Assembly: GCF_001447385.1 (NCBI RefSeq)
Contig: NZ_LLWQ01000064.1
Location: 161,234 to 225,233, forward strand
Length of the DNA: 64,000 nt
Direction of reading: 5' to 3'
Source: Paracoccus sp. MKU1
Lineage (GTDB): Bacteria > Pseudomonadota > Alphaproteobacteria > Rhodobacterales > Rhodobacteraceae
The notes beneath the pieces are model-generated. The model was not told the DNA's origin and ran no database searches. It saw only the letters and a program-made list of their open reading frames with translations. The translations under genes and the position numbers were made by a program. Positions 8,059 to 16,821 of this stretch are shown piece by piece. Position 1 is the stretch's first letter. Each line of letters opens with the position of its first letter.

Positions 8059-8556
8059 ATGGAAAAAGCCGCCGAAAAACCCGTGGGGATCATTATGGGC
8101 AGCCAGTCCGACTGGCCGACCATGCGTGAGGCCGCCGCCATCCTGGACGAGTTGGGCATCGGCTACGAGGCGCGAATCGTTTCCGCGCATCGCACGCCGG
8201 ACCGGCTGTGGGATTATGGCAAGACGGCGGTGGCGCGCGGGCTGAAGGTCATCATCGCCGGCGCCGGCGGGGCCGCGCATTTGCCGGGCATGATGGCCAG
8301 CAAGACCCGGGTGCCGGTGATCGGCGTGCCGGTGCAGACCAAGGCGCTGTCCGGCGTCGATTCGCTTTATTCCATCCTTCAGATGCCCAGGGGCTATCCG
8401 GTCGCCACCATGGCCATCGGTGCCGCGGGTGCCGCCAATGCCGGGCTGATGGCGGCCGGCATCCTGGCGGTTTCCGATCCCGACCTGGCGGCGCGGCTGG
8501 ACGCCTGGCGGCAGGCGCTGTCCGATTCCATCCCCGAGGAGCCGCGCGATGAGTGA
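8059..8556 (+). CDS. purE: 5-(carboxyamino)imidazole ribonucleotide mutase
   Basis: Converts N5-CAIR to CAIR in purine biosynthesis, using the product of PurK. 165 residues. Class I motifs are visible: GSQSDWPTM near the N-terminus, SAHRTPDR and [12 protein letters not shown], followed by the [14 protein letters not shown] block. The ATG is preceded by an AGGGGGTCG ribosome site; a more upstream alternative start lacks family sequence. The last 8 bases overlap purK, so both subunits of the pathway step are coupled. Confidence 0.97.
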   Translation: MEKAAEKPVGIIMGSQSDWPTMREAAAILDELGIGYEARIVSAHRTPDRLWDYGKTAVARGLKVIIAGAGGAAHLPGMMASKTRVPVIGVPVQTKALSGVDSLYSILQMPRGYPVATMAIGAAGAANAGLMAAGILAVSDPDLAARLDAWRQALSDSIPEEPRDE

Positions 8557-9592
8557 ACTGAAACCCGGCGCGACCATCGGCATCCTGGGCGGCGGTCAGC
8601 TTGGCCGCATGCTCTCGGTCGCGGCCAGCCGGCTGGGCTATCGCTGCCATGTCTACGAGCCGGGCGCCGCGCCGGCGGGCGACGTGGCGCATCGGCTGAC
8701 CACCGCGCCCTATGAGGACCAGGCGGCGCTGCGCGCCTTCGCCGAATCGGTCGATGTCATCACCTATGAATTCGAGAACGTGCCGACGGCGGCGCTGGAT
8801 CTGCTGGAATCGCTGCGCCCGATCCGGCCGAACCGCCGTGCCTTGGCCGTGTCGCAGGACCGGCTGAGCGAAAAGGATTTCCTGACCGGGATCGGGCTCT
8901 GCACCGCGCCCTATCGCAATGTCGAGACCGAGGCCGATCTGCCCGAGGCGCTGGCGGCCTTGGGGGCGCCGGCGATCCTCAAGACCCGGCGCCTGGGCTA
9001 TGACGGCAAGGGGCAGATCCGCTTTTCCGATGCCGGGCACCGGGACTGGACCGGCGCGCCCTCGGTGCTGGAGGGGTTCGTGGATTTCTCGGCCGAGATC
9101 AGCGTCATCGTCGCGCGCGGCGCCGACGGGCAGGTCGCGGCCTATGATCCGGGCCTGAATGTGCATCGCGAGGGCATCCTGCGCACCACCACGGTGCCTT
9201 GCGGCTTGTCCGCCGGCCTGCTGACCGATGCGGTGCTGATCGCGGCGCGCATCGTCAATGCGCTGGACTATATCGGCGTCATGGGGGTCGAGCTGTTCGT
9301 GACCGCGGAGGGGCTGGTGGTGAACGAGATCGCGCCGCGCGTGCACAATTCCGGCCATTGGACGCAGGCGGGCTGCGCCGTGGACCAGTTCGAGCAGCAT
9401 ATCCGCGCCGTGGCCGGCCTGCCCCTGGGCGACGGCCAGCGCTACGCCGATGTCGAGATGCAGAACCTGATCGGCGACGACGTGCTGCGCCTGCCGGAAT
9501 TGCTGAAGCAGCCGCGCATGCAGGTCCATCTTTACGGCAAGGGCGATGCGCGTCCGGGCCGCAAGATGGGCCATGTCAACCGGGTGCTGTAA
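8549..9592 (+). CDS. purK: 5-(carboxyamino)imidazole ribonucleotide synthase
   Basis: ATP-grasp enzyme that carboxylates AIR to N5-CAIR with bicarbonate. 347 residues. The start [16 protein letters not shown] and the ATP-grasp core ([45 protein letters not shown]) are all typical. Starts inside purE with an 8-base overlap. Its 3' end overlaps the end of convergent cobC by 17 bases, so the two transcripts can form antisense overlap. Confidence 0.97.
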   Translation: MSELKPGATIGILGGGQLGRMLSVAASRLGYRCHVYEPGAAPAGDVAHRLTTAPYEDQAALRAFAESVDVITYEFENVPTAALDLLESLRPIRPNRRALAVSQDRLSEKDFLTGIGLCTAPYRNVETEADLPEALAALGAPAILKTRRLGYDGKGQIRFSDAGHRDWTGAPSVLEGFVDFSAEISVIVARGADGQVAAYDPGLNVHREGILRTTTVPCGLSAGLLTDAVLIAARIVNALDYIGVMGVELFVTAEGLVVNEIAPRVHNSGHWTQAGCAVDQFEQHIRAVAGLPLGDGQRYADVEMQNLIGDDVLRLPELLKQPRMQVHLYGKGDARPGRKMGHVNRVL

Positions 9593-10538
9593 AGGCGCCC
9601 GCCACGCGGTCGAATTCTTCGCGCGAGCCGGGAATGCCCAGGCGGATCCAGCGCGGGTGCCAGGGAAAGATGCGGCTCCAGATGCCGGCGCGGGCCAGCA
9701 GTTCATGTGCGGCCGGTGCGTCGGGTGTGTCGTAGAGCCGGAACAGATGCGTGCCGCCCGCCAGCGGCCAATGCGGCGTGACGATCTGGTCCAGATGCAG
9801 CGCCGCCTCGGACAGCCAGACCACGGTGTCGTCGATCCATTGCGCATCGGCCAGCGCCTGCGCGCCGATCTCCAGGGCCGGGCCGCCGACCGACCAGGGG
9901 CCGGCGCGCTCGGCCAGTCGCGCCAGCAGATCCGGCGCGGCGATGGCGAAGCCCAGCCGCAGCCCGGCGAGGCCCCAGAACTTGCCGAAGCTGCGCAGCA
10001 CGGTCACGTTTTCCGGCCGCGCGCCCGCCACCGACAGGTCGGGGCGCGGATCGGCAAAGCTTTCGTCCACCACCAGATGCCCGACGCTGGCGGCAATGGC
10101 GGCGATCTGCGCGGGCGTGAACTCGCGCCCGTCCGGGTTGTTCGGGTTCACGATGACCGCCAGATCGGCACCGGCCAGCGCAGCCGGATCGGCAGGCTCG
10201 GCCACATCCCAGCCGGCGGCGCGCAGGCTGGCGGCATGTTCGTTATAGGTCGGGGACAACACCGCCGCCCGCCGGCCCGGCAGCAGATGCGGCAGAAGCT
10301 GGATCGCCGCCGAGGCGCCGGCCAGCGGCAGCACCTGATCCTGCGGCCCGCCGAATCGGGCCGCGGCCAGGGCGCAGAGGCGGGCGGTATCGGCGCGCGT
10401 CGGCAAGGCGGTCAGCGCATGGGGCGAAAGCGGTCCTGCCTGCCAGGGCCGGCGGTTGATTCCCGTTGACAGGTCGATCCAGTCTGCCCGCCCGAAGCGG
10501 CTGGCCGCCTTGTCGATATCACCGCCGTGGTCGCGCAT
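9576..10538 (-). CDS. cobC: Threonine-phosphate decarboxylase (cobalamin side chain)
   Basis: PLP enzyme of the aminotransferase I/II fold that makes (R)-1-amino-2-propanol phosphate for the cobalamin nucleotide loop. 320 residues. IDLSTGINRRPW at the N-terminus, NPNNPDGR, the PLP-lysine segment SFGKFWGLAGLRLGF and the C-terminal LGIPG block match CobC/CobD. The start at 10538 has a GGGGAGG site. It stands alone on its strand: the usual partner (cobD/cbiB) is not adjacent here, while cobS/cobT lie about 11 kb away. The tail overlaps purK. A histidinol-phosphate aminotransferase is less likely given the N-terminal signature. Confidence 0.85.
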   Translation of the reverse strand: MRDHGGDIDKAASRFGRADWIDLSTGINRRPWQAGPLSPHALTALPTRADTARLCALAAARFGGPQDQVLPLAGASAAIQLLPHLLPGRRAAVLSPTYNEHAASLRAAGWDVAEPADPAALAGADLAVIVNPNNPDGREFTPAQIAAIAASVGHLVVDESFADPRPDLSVAGARPENVTVLRSFGKFWGLAGLRLGFAIAAPDLLARLAERAGPWSVGGPALEIGAQALADAQWIDDTVVWLSEAALHLDQIVTPHWPLAGGTHLFRLYDTPDAPAAHELLARAGIWSRIFPWHPRWIRLGIPGSREEFDRVAGAFTAPG

Positions 10539-10706
10539 GGGCAATCCTCCCCGGCGTCCTTGAACCCGCACGAAAGCCGGTGGTCAAGCGGCGGAGACCG
10601 GCTGTCGCGATCCGGTAACGGAATTTTCGCTTTACACCCTCATGGAACCGGCACACGATATATTGTAGGCACATTCCGGAAACTACGCCGGGTGTAGTCT
10701 GGGTCA

Positions 10707-10732
10707 CCAAGGGTTGGGGCCAAGGGTTGGGG
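10707..10732 (+). repeat. Two perfect 13-base G-rich tandem repeats, potential G-quadruplex
   Basis: CCAAGGGTTGGGG occurs twice back to back (10707-10719 and 10720-10732). The four G-runs (GGG, GGGG, GGG, GGGG) with 2-, 4- and 2-base loops satisfy the usual quadruplex pattern on the coding strand, about 43 bases before the start of the YbjN-like gene. It may lie in the 5' leader or the promoter. Confidence 0.6.
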
Positions 10733-10774
10733 TTCGACCTTCGCTCCGCTCGCAGACAGGCAGGGGGACAGGAT

Positions 10775-11275
10775 ATGGCACAGCTGGACTTCATCCATAG
10801 CGATGACATCCATCCCATCGACATCGTGGAAACCGTCGCGGCCTATCACGAATGGGATTTCGACCGTCTGGCCGAGGATCAGATCGCCATGGCGGTCGAG
10901 GGGCAATGGCGCACCTATTCGATCACGCTGGCCTGGTCGCCGCGCGAGGAGGTGCTGCGGCTGATCTGCACCTTCGACATGGATCCCCCGGTCGAGACGC
11001 TGCCGGCGCTCTACGAGGTGCTGAACCTGGCCAACGACCAGGTCTGGGATGGCGGCTTCACCTTCTGGGGACCGCAGAAGCTGATGGTCTGGCGCTACGG
11101 GCTGGTGCTTGCGGGCGATGCCATCGCCGCACCCTCGCAGATCGACCAGATGATCGGCAACGCCATCCTGGCCTGCGAGCGGTTCTATCCCTGTTTCCAG
11201 CTGGCCTGCTGGGGCGATGCCACGCCGGAGGCTGCCATGGACATCGCCCTGTCCGAGGCCTACGGTCGCGCCTGA
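10775..11275 (+). CDS. YbjN-domain protein
   Basis: 166 residues. The sequence (LAEDQIAMAVEGQWRTYSIT, EEVLRLICTFDM, LANDQVWDGGFTFW, then a C-terminal MDIALSEAYGRA) is characteristic of the alphaproteobacterial YbjN family, whose fold resembles type III secretion chaperones. No catalytic motif is known. An ATG with AGGGGGACAGG upstream was preferred over an earlier in-frame ATG inside the G-rich repeat region, which would add only 16 unrelated residues. Followed 37 bases later by proC, with a small CCCGC/GCGGG hairpin between. Function unknown. Confidence 0.85.
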   Translation: MAQLDFIHSDDIHPIDIVETVAAYHEWDFDRLAEDQIAMAVEGQWRTYSITLAWSPREEVLRLICTFDMDPPVETLPALYEVLNLANDQVWDGGFTFWGPQKLMVWRYGLVLAGDAIAAPSQIDQMIGNAILACERFYPCFQLACWGDATPEAAMDIALSEAYGRA

Positions 11276-11312
11276 ATTCCCGCCTTCGTGCGGGCAAGGT
11301 CAGGGGGAAGGT

Positions 11313-12116
11313 ATGGATTTTTCGGATCTGAATGCGCGTGGGCTGGTGCTGGTCGGCTGCGGCCGCATGGGCAGCGCGCTTCTGGACGGCTGGCTGAAGA
11401 GCGGGCTGGCGGCGGGGGCGGTGCATGTGATCGACCCGCATCCCCGGGCGGAACTGTCGGATCTGGGTATTTGGGTCAACGGAGAATTGCCAAAGGATCC
11501 GGCGGTGCTGGTAATCGCCGTCAAGCCGCAGATGATGGCGGATGCGTTGCAGCGGCTGTCGGTCGGGGCGGGGACGCTGGTGGTCTCGGTCGCGGCCGGG
11601 GTGACCTTGGCGGCCTATGAGGCGGCCTTTCCGCAGGCGCCCATCGTGCGGACCATGCCGAACACTCCGGCGGCCATCGGCCAGGGCATCACCGCCATCA
11701 TCGGCAATGCCAGAGCCGGCGAGACCGAAATGGCGCTGGCCGAGGCGCTGATGTCCGCCGTCGGCCGCGTGGTGCGGCTGGAGAGCGAGGGCCAGATGGA
11801 TGCGGTGACGGCACTGTCCGGCTCGGGTCCCGCCTATGTCTTTCACATGATCGAGGCCATGGCGGCGGCCGGCGCGGCCGAGGGGCTTTCGCCGGCGCTG
11901 GCGTTGGAACTGGCGCGGGCCACCGTGGCCGGGGCCGGCGCGCTGGCCGTGCATGAGGACGAGGACCCGGCGAAGCTGCGCGAGGCGGTGACCTCGCCCG
12001 GCGGCACCACGGCGGCGGGATTGGGGGAGCTGATGGACCCCGGGACCGGCCTGCCGCCGCTGATGCGCCGTACCATTGCGGCGGCCGCCGCGCGGGGGCG
12101 GGAGCTGGGGAAATGA
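11313..12116 (+). CDS. proC: Pyrroline-5-carboxylate reductase
   Basis: NAD(P)H-dependent last step of proline synthesis. 267 residues, normal length. Rossmann motif VGCGRMGSALLDGW near the N-terminus, VVSVAAGVTL, RTMPNTPAAIGQG, GSGPAYVF, and the C-terminal family signature EAVTSPGGTTAAGL are all present. A strong AGGGGGAAGG site precedes the ATG. The stop overlaps the next start (ATGA), linking it to csaA and the dehydrogenase gene. Confidence 0.96.
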   Translation: MDFSDLNARGLVLVGCGRMGSALLDGWLKSGLAAGAVHVIDPHPRAELSDLGIWVNGELPKDPAVLVIAVKPQMMADALQRLSVGAGTLVVSVAAGVTLAAYEAAFPQAPIVRTMPNTPAAIGQGITAIIGNARAGETEMALAEALMSAVGRVVRLESEGQMDAVTALSGSGPAYVFHMIEAMAAAGAAEGLSPALALELARATVAGAGALAVHEDEDPAKLREAVTSPGGTTAAGLGELMDPGTGLPPLMRRTIAAAAARGRELGK

Positions 12117-12454
12117 GCGACCGGATCGCCTGGGCGGATTTCGAGAAGGTCGAGATCCGCGTCGGCCGCATCACCCGCGCCGAGCCTTTCCCCGAGGCAC
12201 GGCGCCCGGCCTTCAAGCTGTGGCTGGATTTCGGGCCGGAGATCGGCGAGCGGAAAAGCTCGGCCCAGATCACCCGGCATTACGTGCCGGACGGGCTGAT
12301 CGGCCGTCAGGTGCTGGCGGTGGTGAATTTCCCGCCGCGCCAGATCGGCCCGTTCATGTCCGAGGTCCTGGTGCTGGGCCTGCCCGACGAGGCGGGCGAG
12401 GTGGTGCTGATCGGTCCCGAGCGCGAGGTGCCGGTCGGTGGGAGGATGTATTGA
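12113..12454 (+). CDS. csaA: CsaA-like tRNA-binding-domain protein
   Basis: 113 residues forming a single OB-fold tRNA-binding domain: FEKVEIRVGRITRAEPFPEA, LDFGPEIGERKSSAQIT, then GRQVLAVVNFPPRQIGPF and SEVLVLGL. This matches the CsaA family, reported as an export-related chaperone in Bacillus that binds tRNA in vitro. It overlaps proC by 4 bases upstream and the glycerate dehydrogenase gene by 1 base downstream, so it sits in a coupled operon whose logic is unclear. The specific function is not established. Confidence 0.85.
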   Translation: MSDRIAWADFEKVEIRVGRITRAEPFPEARRPAFKLWLDFGPEIGERKSSAQITRHYVPDGLIGRQVLAVVNFPPRQIGPFMSEVLVLGLPDEAGEVVLIGPEREVPVGGRMY

Positions 12455-13404
12455 TGAAGCTTCTGGTGACGCGCCGCATGACCCAGGCGGCAGAGCAGGC
12501 GCTGAGGGCGCGGTTCGAGACCGAGATCCTGGACCGCAAGCACGGGCTCGGCGTCGATGAGGCGGCGCAGGCGCTGGCCGATTACGACGCGATCATGCCG
12601 ACGCTGGGCGACCGCTTTACCGCCGAGGCCTTTCAGGCTCAGCCGCGCTGCCGCCTGCTGGCCAATTTCGGCGCCGGCTACAACCATATCGACGTCGCTG
12701 CCGCCGCGGCGGCCGGCGTCGCCGTGACCAACACCCCCGACGCCGTGACCGAGGCCACCGCCGACATCGCCCTGACCCTGATACTGATGACCGCGCGCCG
12801 GGCCGGCGAGGGCGAGCGGCTGCTGCGTCGCGGCGCATGGACCGGCTGGGAGCCGACGCAGCTTCTGGGCCGGCATGTCACCGGCTGCACGGTGGGCATC
12901 ATCGGCATGGGCCGTATCGGCAAGGCCATCGCCCGGCGCTGCCATTTCGGCTTCGGCATGGAGGTGCTGTTCCACAATCGCTCGGTGGTGTCCTCGCTGG
13001 ATTTCCCGGCCCGGCAGGTGGCCGATCTGGACGAGTTGCTGGCGCAGTCGGATTTCGCCGTCGTCGCCGTGCCCGGCGGGGCCGAGACCCGGCACATGAT
13101 CGGCGCGCATGAACTGGAGCGGCTGGGGCCGCGCTCATACCTCGTCAACATCGCCCGCGGCGACGTGGTCGAGGAGGCGGCGCTGGTCGAGGCGCTGGCG
13201 CAAGGCCGGATCGCCGGAGCAGGGCTTGATGTTTACGAATTCGAGCCGAAGGTCGCGCCGGCGCTTTGCGCCATGGAGAACGTGACCCTGCTGCCGCATC
13301 TGGGCACCGCCGCCGAGGAGGTGCGCACCGCCATGGCGATGCGGGCGATGAACAATCTGGTCGCCTTTGCCGAGGGGCAGGCGCTGCCGGACCGGGTGAG
13401 CTGA
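12454..13404 (+). CDS. D-2-hydroxyacid dehydrogenase, glyoxylate/hydroxypyruvate reductase type
   Basis: NAD(P)-dependent reduction of glyoxylate or hydroxypyruvate to glycolate or D-glycerate. 316 residues. Substrate-domain GAGYNHIDV, NAD motif GIIGMGRIGKAIA and the catalytic triad positions Arg (NIARGDVV), Glu (YEFEPKV) and His (LLPHLGTA) are present. The start shares one base with the csaA stop. The next frame starts at its stop codon and is a remnant of glycerate kinase, the expected downstream enzyme of D-glycerate metabolism. Confidence 0.9.
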   Translation: MKLLVTRRMTQAAEQALRARFETEILDRKHGLGVDEAAQALADYDAIMPTLGDRFTAEAFQAQPRCRLLANFGAGYNHIDVAAAAAAGVAVTNTPDAVTEATADIALTLILMTARRAGEGERLLRRGAWTGWEPTQLLGRHVTGCTVGIIGMGRIGKAIARRCHFGFGMEVLFHNRSVVSSLDFPARQVADLDELLAQSDFAVVAVPGGAETRHMIGAHELERLGPRSYLVNIARGDVVEEAALVEALAQGRIAGAGLDVYEFEPKVAPALCAMENVTLLPHLGTAAEEVRTAMAMRAMNNLVAFAEGQALPDRVS

Positions 13405-13664
13405 TGACGCCCGGCGCGCGAACCATGGCCCTGATCCGGGCGGGCATCGGTGCAGCCGAGTCTGGCGCGGCGGTGATGGGGGCCAGGGCCGAGGTGCTGG
13501 CCAATCCGCCGGGGCCGGGCGGATGCCGGCAGGTGATCGCGCTGGGCAAGGCTGTCTGGGCCATGGCCGTGCCGGCGCGGGTGGTGACCGTCGCCAATGT
13601 CATGGATCTGGCGGTGCTGGTGCGCCTGAAGGACGGCCCTGCCCGGGTCGACATGCAGGGCTGA
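13404..13664 (+). pseudogene. Internally deleted glycerate 2-kinase (GckA/TtuD, MOFRL type) remnant
   Basis: 86-residue open frame starting at the stop of the glycerate dehydrogenase gene. Residues 9-55 (LIRAGIGAAESGAAVMGARA, then GGCRQVIALGKAVWAMA) resemble the N-terminus of MOFRL-type glycerate kinases (about 420 residues). Residues 60-76 (VVTVANVMDLAVLVRL) resemble their extreme C-terminus, which ends in a TGTNVxDLxVLL-like stretch. The whole core between appears deleted, leaving a frame-preserving fusion of the two ends. It cannot be an active kinase. The reading depends on family memory, not an alignment; otherwise it is a small protein of unknown function. Confidence 0.55.
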
Positions 13665-13740
13665 TCTGCGCCCGCGCGCCTTGCCCGCCCTTCTGGCAGG
13701 CCCTAAGACCGAAAGGCACGAGCCGCATGATGGGAACCTC

Positions 13741-14787
13741 ATGAGATCCACGCTCAGCTACATGACCTGGCCCTTCATCGTCACCGGCGCCGGGCTGGCG
13801 CTCGCCGCCTTCCTGGGCTGGGAATATCACGGCACCGGCTCGGGGGCGCTGGCCTTCTTCCTGATCGCCGGCATCCTGGCGGTGCTGGAAATCTCGCTCA
13901 GCTTCGACAATGCCATCGTCAATGCCAACAAGCTCAAGCAGATGGTGCCGAAATGGCAGCGCCGCTTCCTGACATGGGGGATCCTGATCGCGGTGTTCGG
14001 CATGCGGGTGATCTTCCCCCTGCTGGTGGTGGTGATCGCCGCCCACCTCGCGCCGTGGGAGGCAATTCGCCTCGCCGCCACTCAGCCGCAGGAATATTCC
14101 CGCATCATCCACGAGGCGCATCTGCCCATCGCCGCCTTCGGTGGCTCGTTCCTGATGCTGGTGGCGCTGAACTATTTCTTCGACGAGGCCAAGGACGTGG
14201 ACTGGATCAAGGGCGTCGAGGCCGCGCTGCGCAAGCTGGGCGAGATCCGCGGCATGGAGGTGGGCTTCGTGCTGGTCTGCATGCTGGTGATCGTCGGCCA
14301 ATTGCCGGCGGAAAAGGAACATGCCTTCATCATCGCCGCGATCTGGGGGGTGATCACCTATCTGCTGGTGGACATGCTGGGCCATGTGCTCGACCGCTGG
14401 GGCGCCCAGCACAGCCAGGCCGACATGGCGCGCGGCGGCTTTGGCGCCTTTCTCTATCTGGAGGTGCTGGACGCGTCCTTCAGCTTCGACGGGGTGATCG
14501 GCGCCTTCGCGCTGACCCAGAACCTGTTCCTGATCGCCATCGGCCTGGGCATCGGCGCGATGTATGTGCGCTCAATGACGGTGATGCTGGTCGAGCGCGG
14601 CACGCTCGCCGCCTTCCGCTATCTCGAACACGGCGCCTTCTGGTCGATCTTCGTGCTGTCTATCCTGATGTTCGTGCAGACCCTGCGACCGATCCCCGAG
14701 GTCGTCACCGGCCTTCTGGGCGCCTGTTTCATCGGCATGGCCTTTCTCAGCTCGCTGGCCTGGCGCCGCCGCCATCCGCACGGCTAG
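13741..14787 (+). CDS. DUF475/TerC-like integral membrane protein
   Basis: 348 residues with about 8-9 hydrophobic segments. Two acidic membrane motifs, SFDNAIVNA near residue 58 and FSFDGVIGAFA near residue 250, are the internally repeated signature of the TerC/DUF475 superfamily, linked to tellurite resistance and metal (Mn) homeostasis. Transport or metal function here is inference. The start ATG follows GGGAAC weakly. A long frame on the same strand upstream would extend it by about 20 residues without membrane character. Followed by a stem-loop region (14827-14897) before convergent aminopeptidase P. Confidence 0.85.
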   Translation: MRSTLSYMTWPFIVTGAGLALAAFLGWEYHGTGSGALAFFLIAGILAVLEISLSFDNAIVNANKLKQMVPKWQRRFLTWGILIAVFGMRVIFPLLVVVIAAHLAPWEAIRLAATQPQEYSRIIHEAHLPIAAFGGSFLMLVALNYFFDEAKDVDWIKGVEAALRKLGEIRGMEVGFVLVCMLVIVGQLPAEKEHAFIIAAIWGVITYLLVDMLGHVLDRWGAQHSQADMARGGFGAFLYLEVLDASFSFDGVIGAFALTQNLFLIAIGLGIGAMYVRSMTVMLVERGTLAAFRYLEHGAFWSIFVLSILMFVQTLRPIPEVVTGLLGACFIGMAFLSSLAWRRRHPHG

Positions 14788-14826
14788 CTAGCCCCGCAGC
14801 CGGCCGGGCGCGGGACCTCTTGCTTT

Positions 14827-14897
14827 CTTCGTTGCCTAAATACCCATGCGGCAGTGCCCGGAGGCGGTGTTGCGGGGGTATTTGGACAACAGAGAAG
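14827..14897. terminator. Long imperfect stem-loop between convergent genes
   Basis: TTGCCTAAATACCC (14832-14845) can pair with GGGTATTTGGACAA (14876-14889), with one mismatch and one G-T pair, around a GC-rich 30-base loop; CTTC (14827-14830) and GAAG (14894-14897) extend it. It lies 40 bases after the DUF475 stop and about 80 bases from the convergent M24 gene. It could be a bidirectional terminator. I recall similar CAAATACCC-type stem-loops as recurrent intergenic elements in Rhodobacteraceae. Confidence 0.45.
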
Positions 14898-14976
14898 CCG
14901 GGCCATGGCGCGTTGCCGGGTTGCGCGGCGCCGGTTGCGCCGTCGCATGGCCATCTGAAAACGGAAAGAACGGTAG

Positions 14977-16794
14977 TCAGGCGCCGCCGCCCAGCGGACG
15001 CGTCGTCAGGGAGAGCCAGTCGCGGACCTCGCCATCGACCAGCGGCGAGATCTTCTCCCAGACCTGTGCATGATAGGCGTCGAGCCAGGCGATCTCGGCC
15101 GGCGCCAGCAGGCCGGGCTCGATCAGCCGGCGGTCGATCGGGGCGAAGGTCAGGGTCTCGAAGCCCAGCATCTCGCGGCCGTCCGGGCTTTCGCGCTTCT
15201 CGACCACGATCAGGTTCTCGATGCGGATGCCGAAGGCGCCCTCGCGGTAATAGCCCGGCTCGTTCGACAGGATCATGCCGGGGGCGAGCGGGATCTCCGA
15301 GATGCGCGAGATCCGCACCGGCCCCTCGTGCACCGACAGGCCGGCGCCGACGCCATGGCCGGTGCCGTGGTCGTAATCCATGCCCTCGGACCACAGCGGC
15401 GCACGGGCCAGGGCGTCGATATGGCAGCCGGCGACACCCTTGGGGAACTGCACCTGCGACACGGCGATCATGCCTTGCAGCACCCGCGTATAGGGCCGGC
15501 GCACCGCCGGATCGACCGGGCCCATCGGCAGGGTGCGGGTGATGTCGGTAGTGCCGTTCGGGTATTGCCCGCCGGAATCAACCAGCAGGACATGGCCGGG
15601 CAGGATGCGCAGGTTGCTTTGCCGGTCGACATGGTAATGCGGGATCGCGGCATGCGGGCCGGTGGCCGCGATGGTGTCGAAGCTGATGTCGAGGATGCCA
15701 CGCGCCAAGCGCAATTCCTCCAGCTTCTTCGCCACGTCGATCTCGGTCAGCGGCTCGGCGTCGAGCTGTGCGGCGCGGGCGTCAAGCCAGCACAAGAGTT
15801 CCGTCACCGCCGCGCCGTCCTGCAGATGCGCGGCGCGCATGCCGGCGATCTCGGCCGGGTTCTTGCAGGCTTTCGGCAGGATCACCGGGTCGGGGGCCTC
15901 CGCGATGGGGGTGTTCATGCTTTCGATCAGCGCGAAGACCCGGTCGGGGGCGCTGGCGGGATCGACCCGCACCGGGCCGGCAAGATTGGTCAGCGCCGGG
16001 GTCAGCGCGTCCAGCGGCAGCACCGAGACTGCGTTGCCAAGCGCCGCCCGCACCTCCGCGCCGAACTTGGCCGGGTTGGTGAAGACGGCGACATGGCCGT
16101 TTTCCTCGATGATGGCGAAGCATTGCACCACCGGGTTCTTCGGCACGTCTGCCCCGCGGATGTTCAGCAGCCACGAGACCGAATCGGGCAGGGTCAGCAC
16201 CGCCGCCTGCTGCCCGGTCTCGCGCAGCGCCCGGGCGATGCGGGCGCGCTTCTCGGCCGCCGTTTCGCCGGCGATCTCGTCGGGCCAGAGCCGCACCGCG
16301 CCGACCGGCGCCTCGGGCTGGTCGGTCCAGATCGCATCGACCGGGTTCGTGTCGAGGGCGATCAGCGCGATGCCCGAGCCGGACAAGCCCTTTTCCATCT
16401 CGCGGATCTCGCGTCGCGTGTGCAGCCAGGGGTCGTAGCCGATGCGCCCGCCCTCGGGCAGCGCAGCGCGCAGCCAGTCGGCGGGTTTCGTCTCCGGCCA
16501 GGGCACCGGGGTGAAATGCGTGGGGTCCACCTCGGCCTTGACCTGCACGCGATAGCGGCCGTCGATGAACACCCCGGCGCGATCCGGGGTGACGATGCAG
16601 AAACCGGCGCTGCCGGTGAATCCGGTCAGCCAGGCCAGCCGTGCATCGCGGGCCGCGACATATTCGCCCTGATGCGCATCGGCGCGCGGCACCAGGAAGC
16701 CGTCGAGTTCGCGCGCCGCCAGCTCGCGGCGCAATTCGGCCAGCCGGGGCGGATGCGCGGCGGGGTCGGAATGGCTGTCGTAATTCTGGAACAT
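14977..16794 (-). CDS. Xaa-Pro aminopeptidase (M24B, aminopeptidase P)
   Basis: Removes N-terminal residues preceding proline; probably cytosolic as no signal peptide is visible. 605 residues, the long three-domain form (two creatinase-like N-domains, C-terminal pita-bread domain). Metal ligands are in place: LLVDSGGQY and TTDITRT (two Asp), GTGHGVGAGLSVHEGP (His), LSNEPGYYREG and IRIENL (two Glu). The start has a GGAGG site. A GT4 glycosyltransferase ends 27 bases upstream on the same strand; no functional link is obvious. Confidence 0.95.
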   Translation of the reverse strand: MFQNYDSHSDPAAHPPRLAELRRELAARELDGFLVPRADAHQGEYVAARDARLAWLTGFTGSAGFCIVTPDRAGVFIDGRYRVQVKAEVDPTHFTPVPWPETKPADWLRAALPEGGRIGYDPWLHTRREIREMEKGLSGSGIALIALDTNPVDAIWTDQPEAPVGAVRLWPDEIAGETAAEKRARIARALRETGQQAAVLTLPDSVSWLLNIRGADVPKNPVVQCFAIIEENGHVAVFTNPAKFGAEVRAALGNAVSVLPLDALTPALTNLAGPVRVDPASAPDRVFALIESMNTPIAEAPDPVILPKACKNPAEIAGMRAAHLQDGAAVTELLCWLDARAAQLDAEPLTEIDVAKKLEELRLARGILDISFDTIAATGPHAAIPHYHVDRQSNLRILPGHVLLVDSGGQYPNGTTDITRTLPMGPVDPAVRRPYTRVLQGMIAVSQVQFPKGVAGCHIDALARAPLWSEGMDYDHGTGHGVGAGLSVHEGPVRISRISEIPLAPGMILSNEPGYYREGAFGIRIENLIVVEKRESPDGREMLGFETLTFAPIDRRLIEPGLLAPAEIAWLDAYHAQVWEKISPLVDGEVRDWLSLTTRPLGGGA

Positions 16795-16821
16795 GCTCGC
16801 CTCCGGGTCTTGTTGTGGTTG

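Noticed and set aside
10727..10774. Earlier ATG for the YbjN-like gene
   Set aside because: It would add 16 residues encoded by the G-rich repeat region and lacks a ribosome site; the ATG at 10775 has AGGGGG upstream and fits the family.
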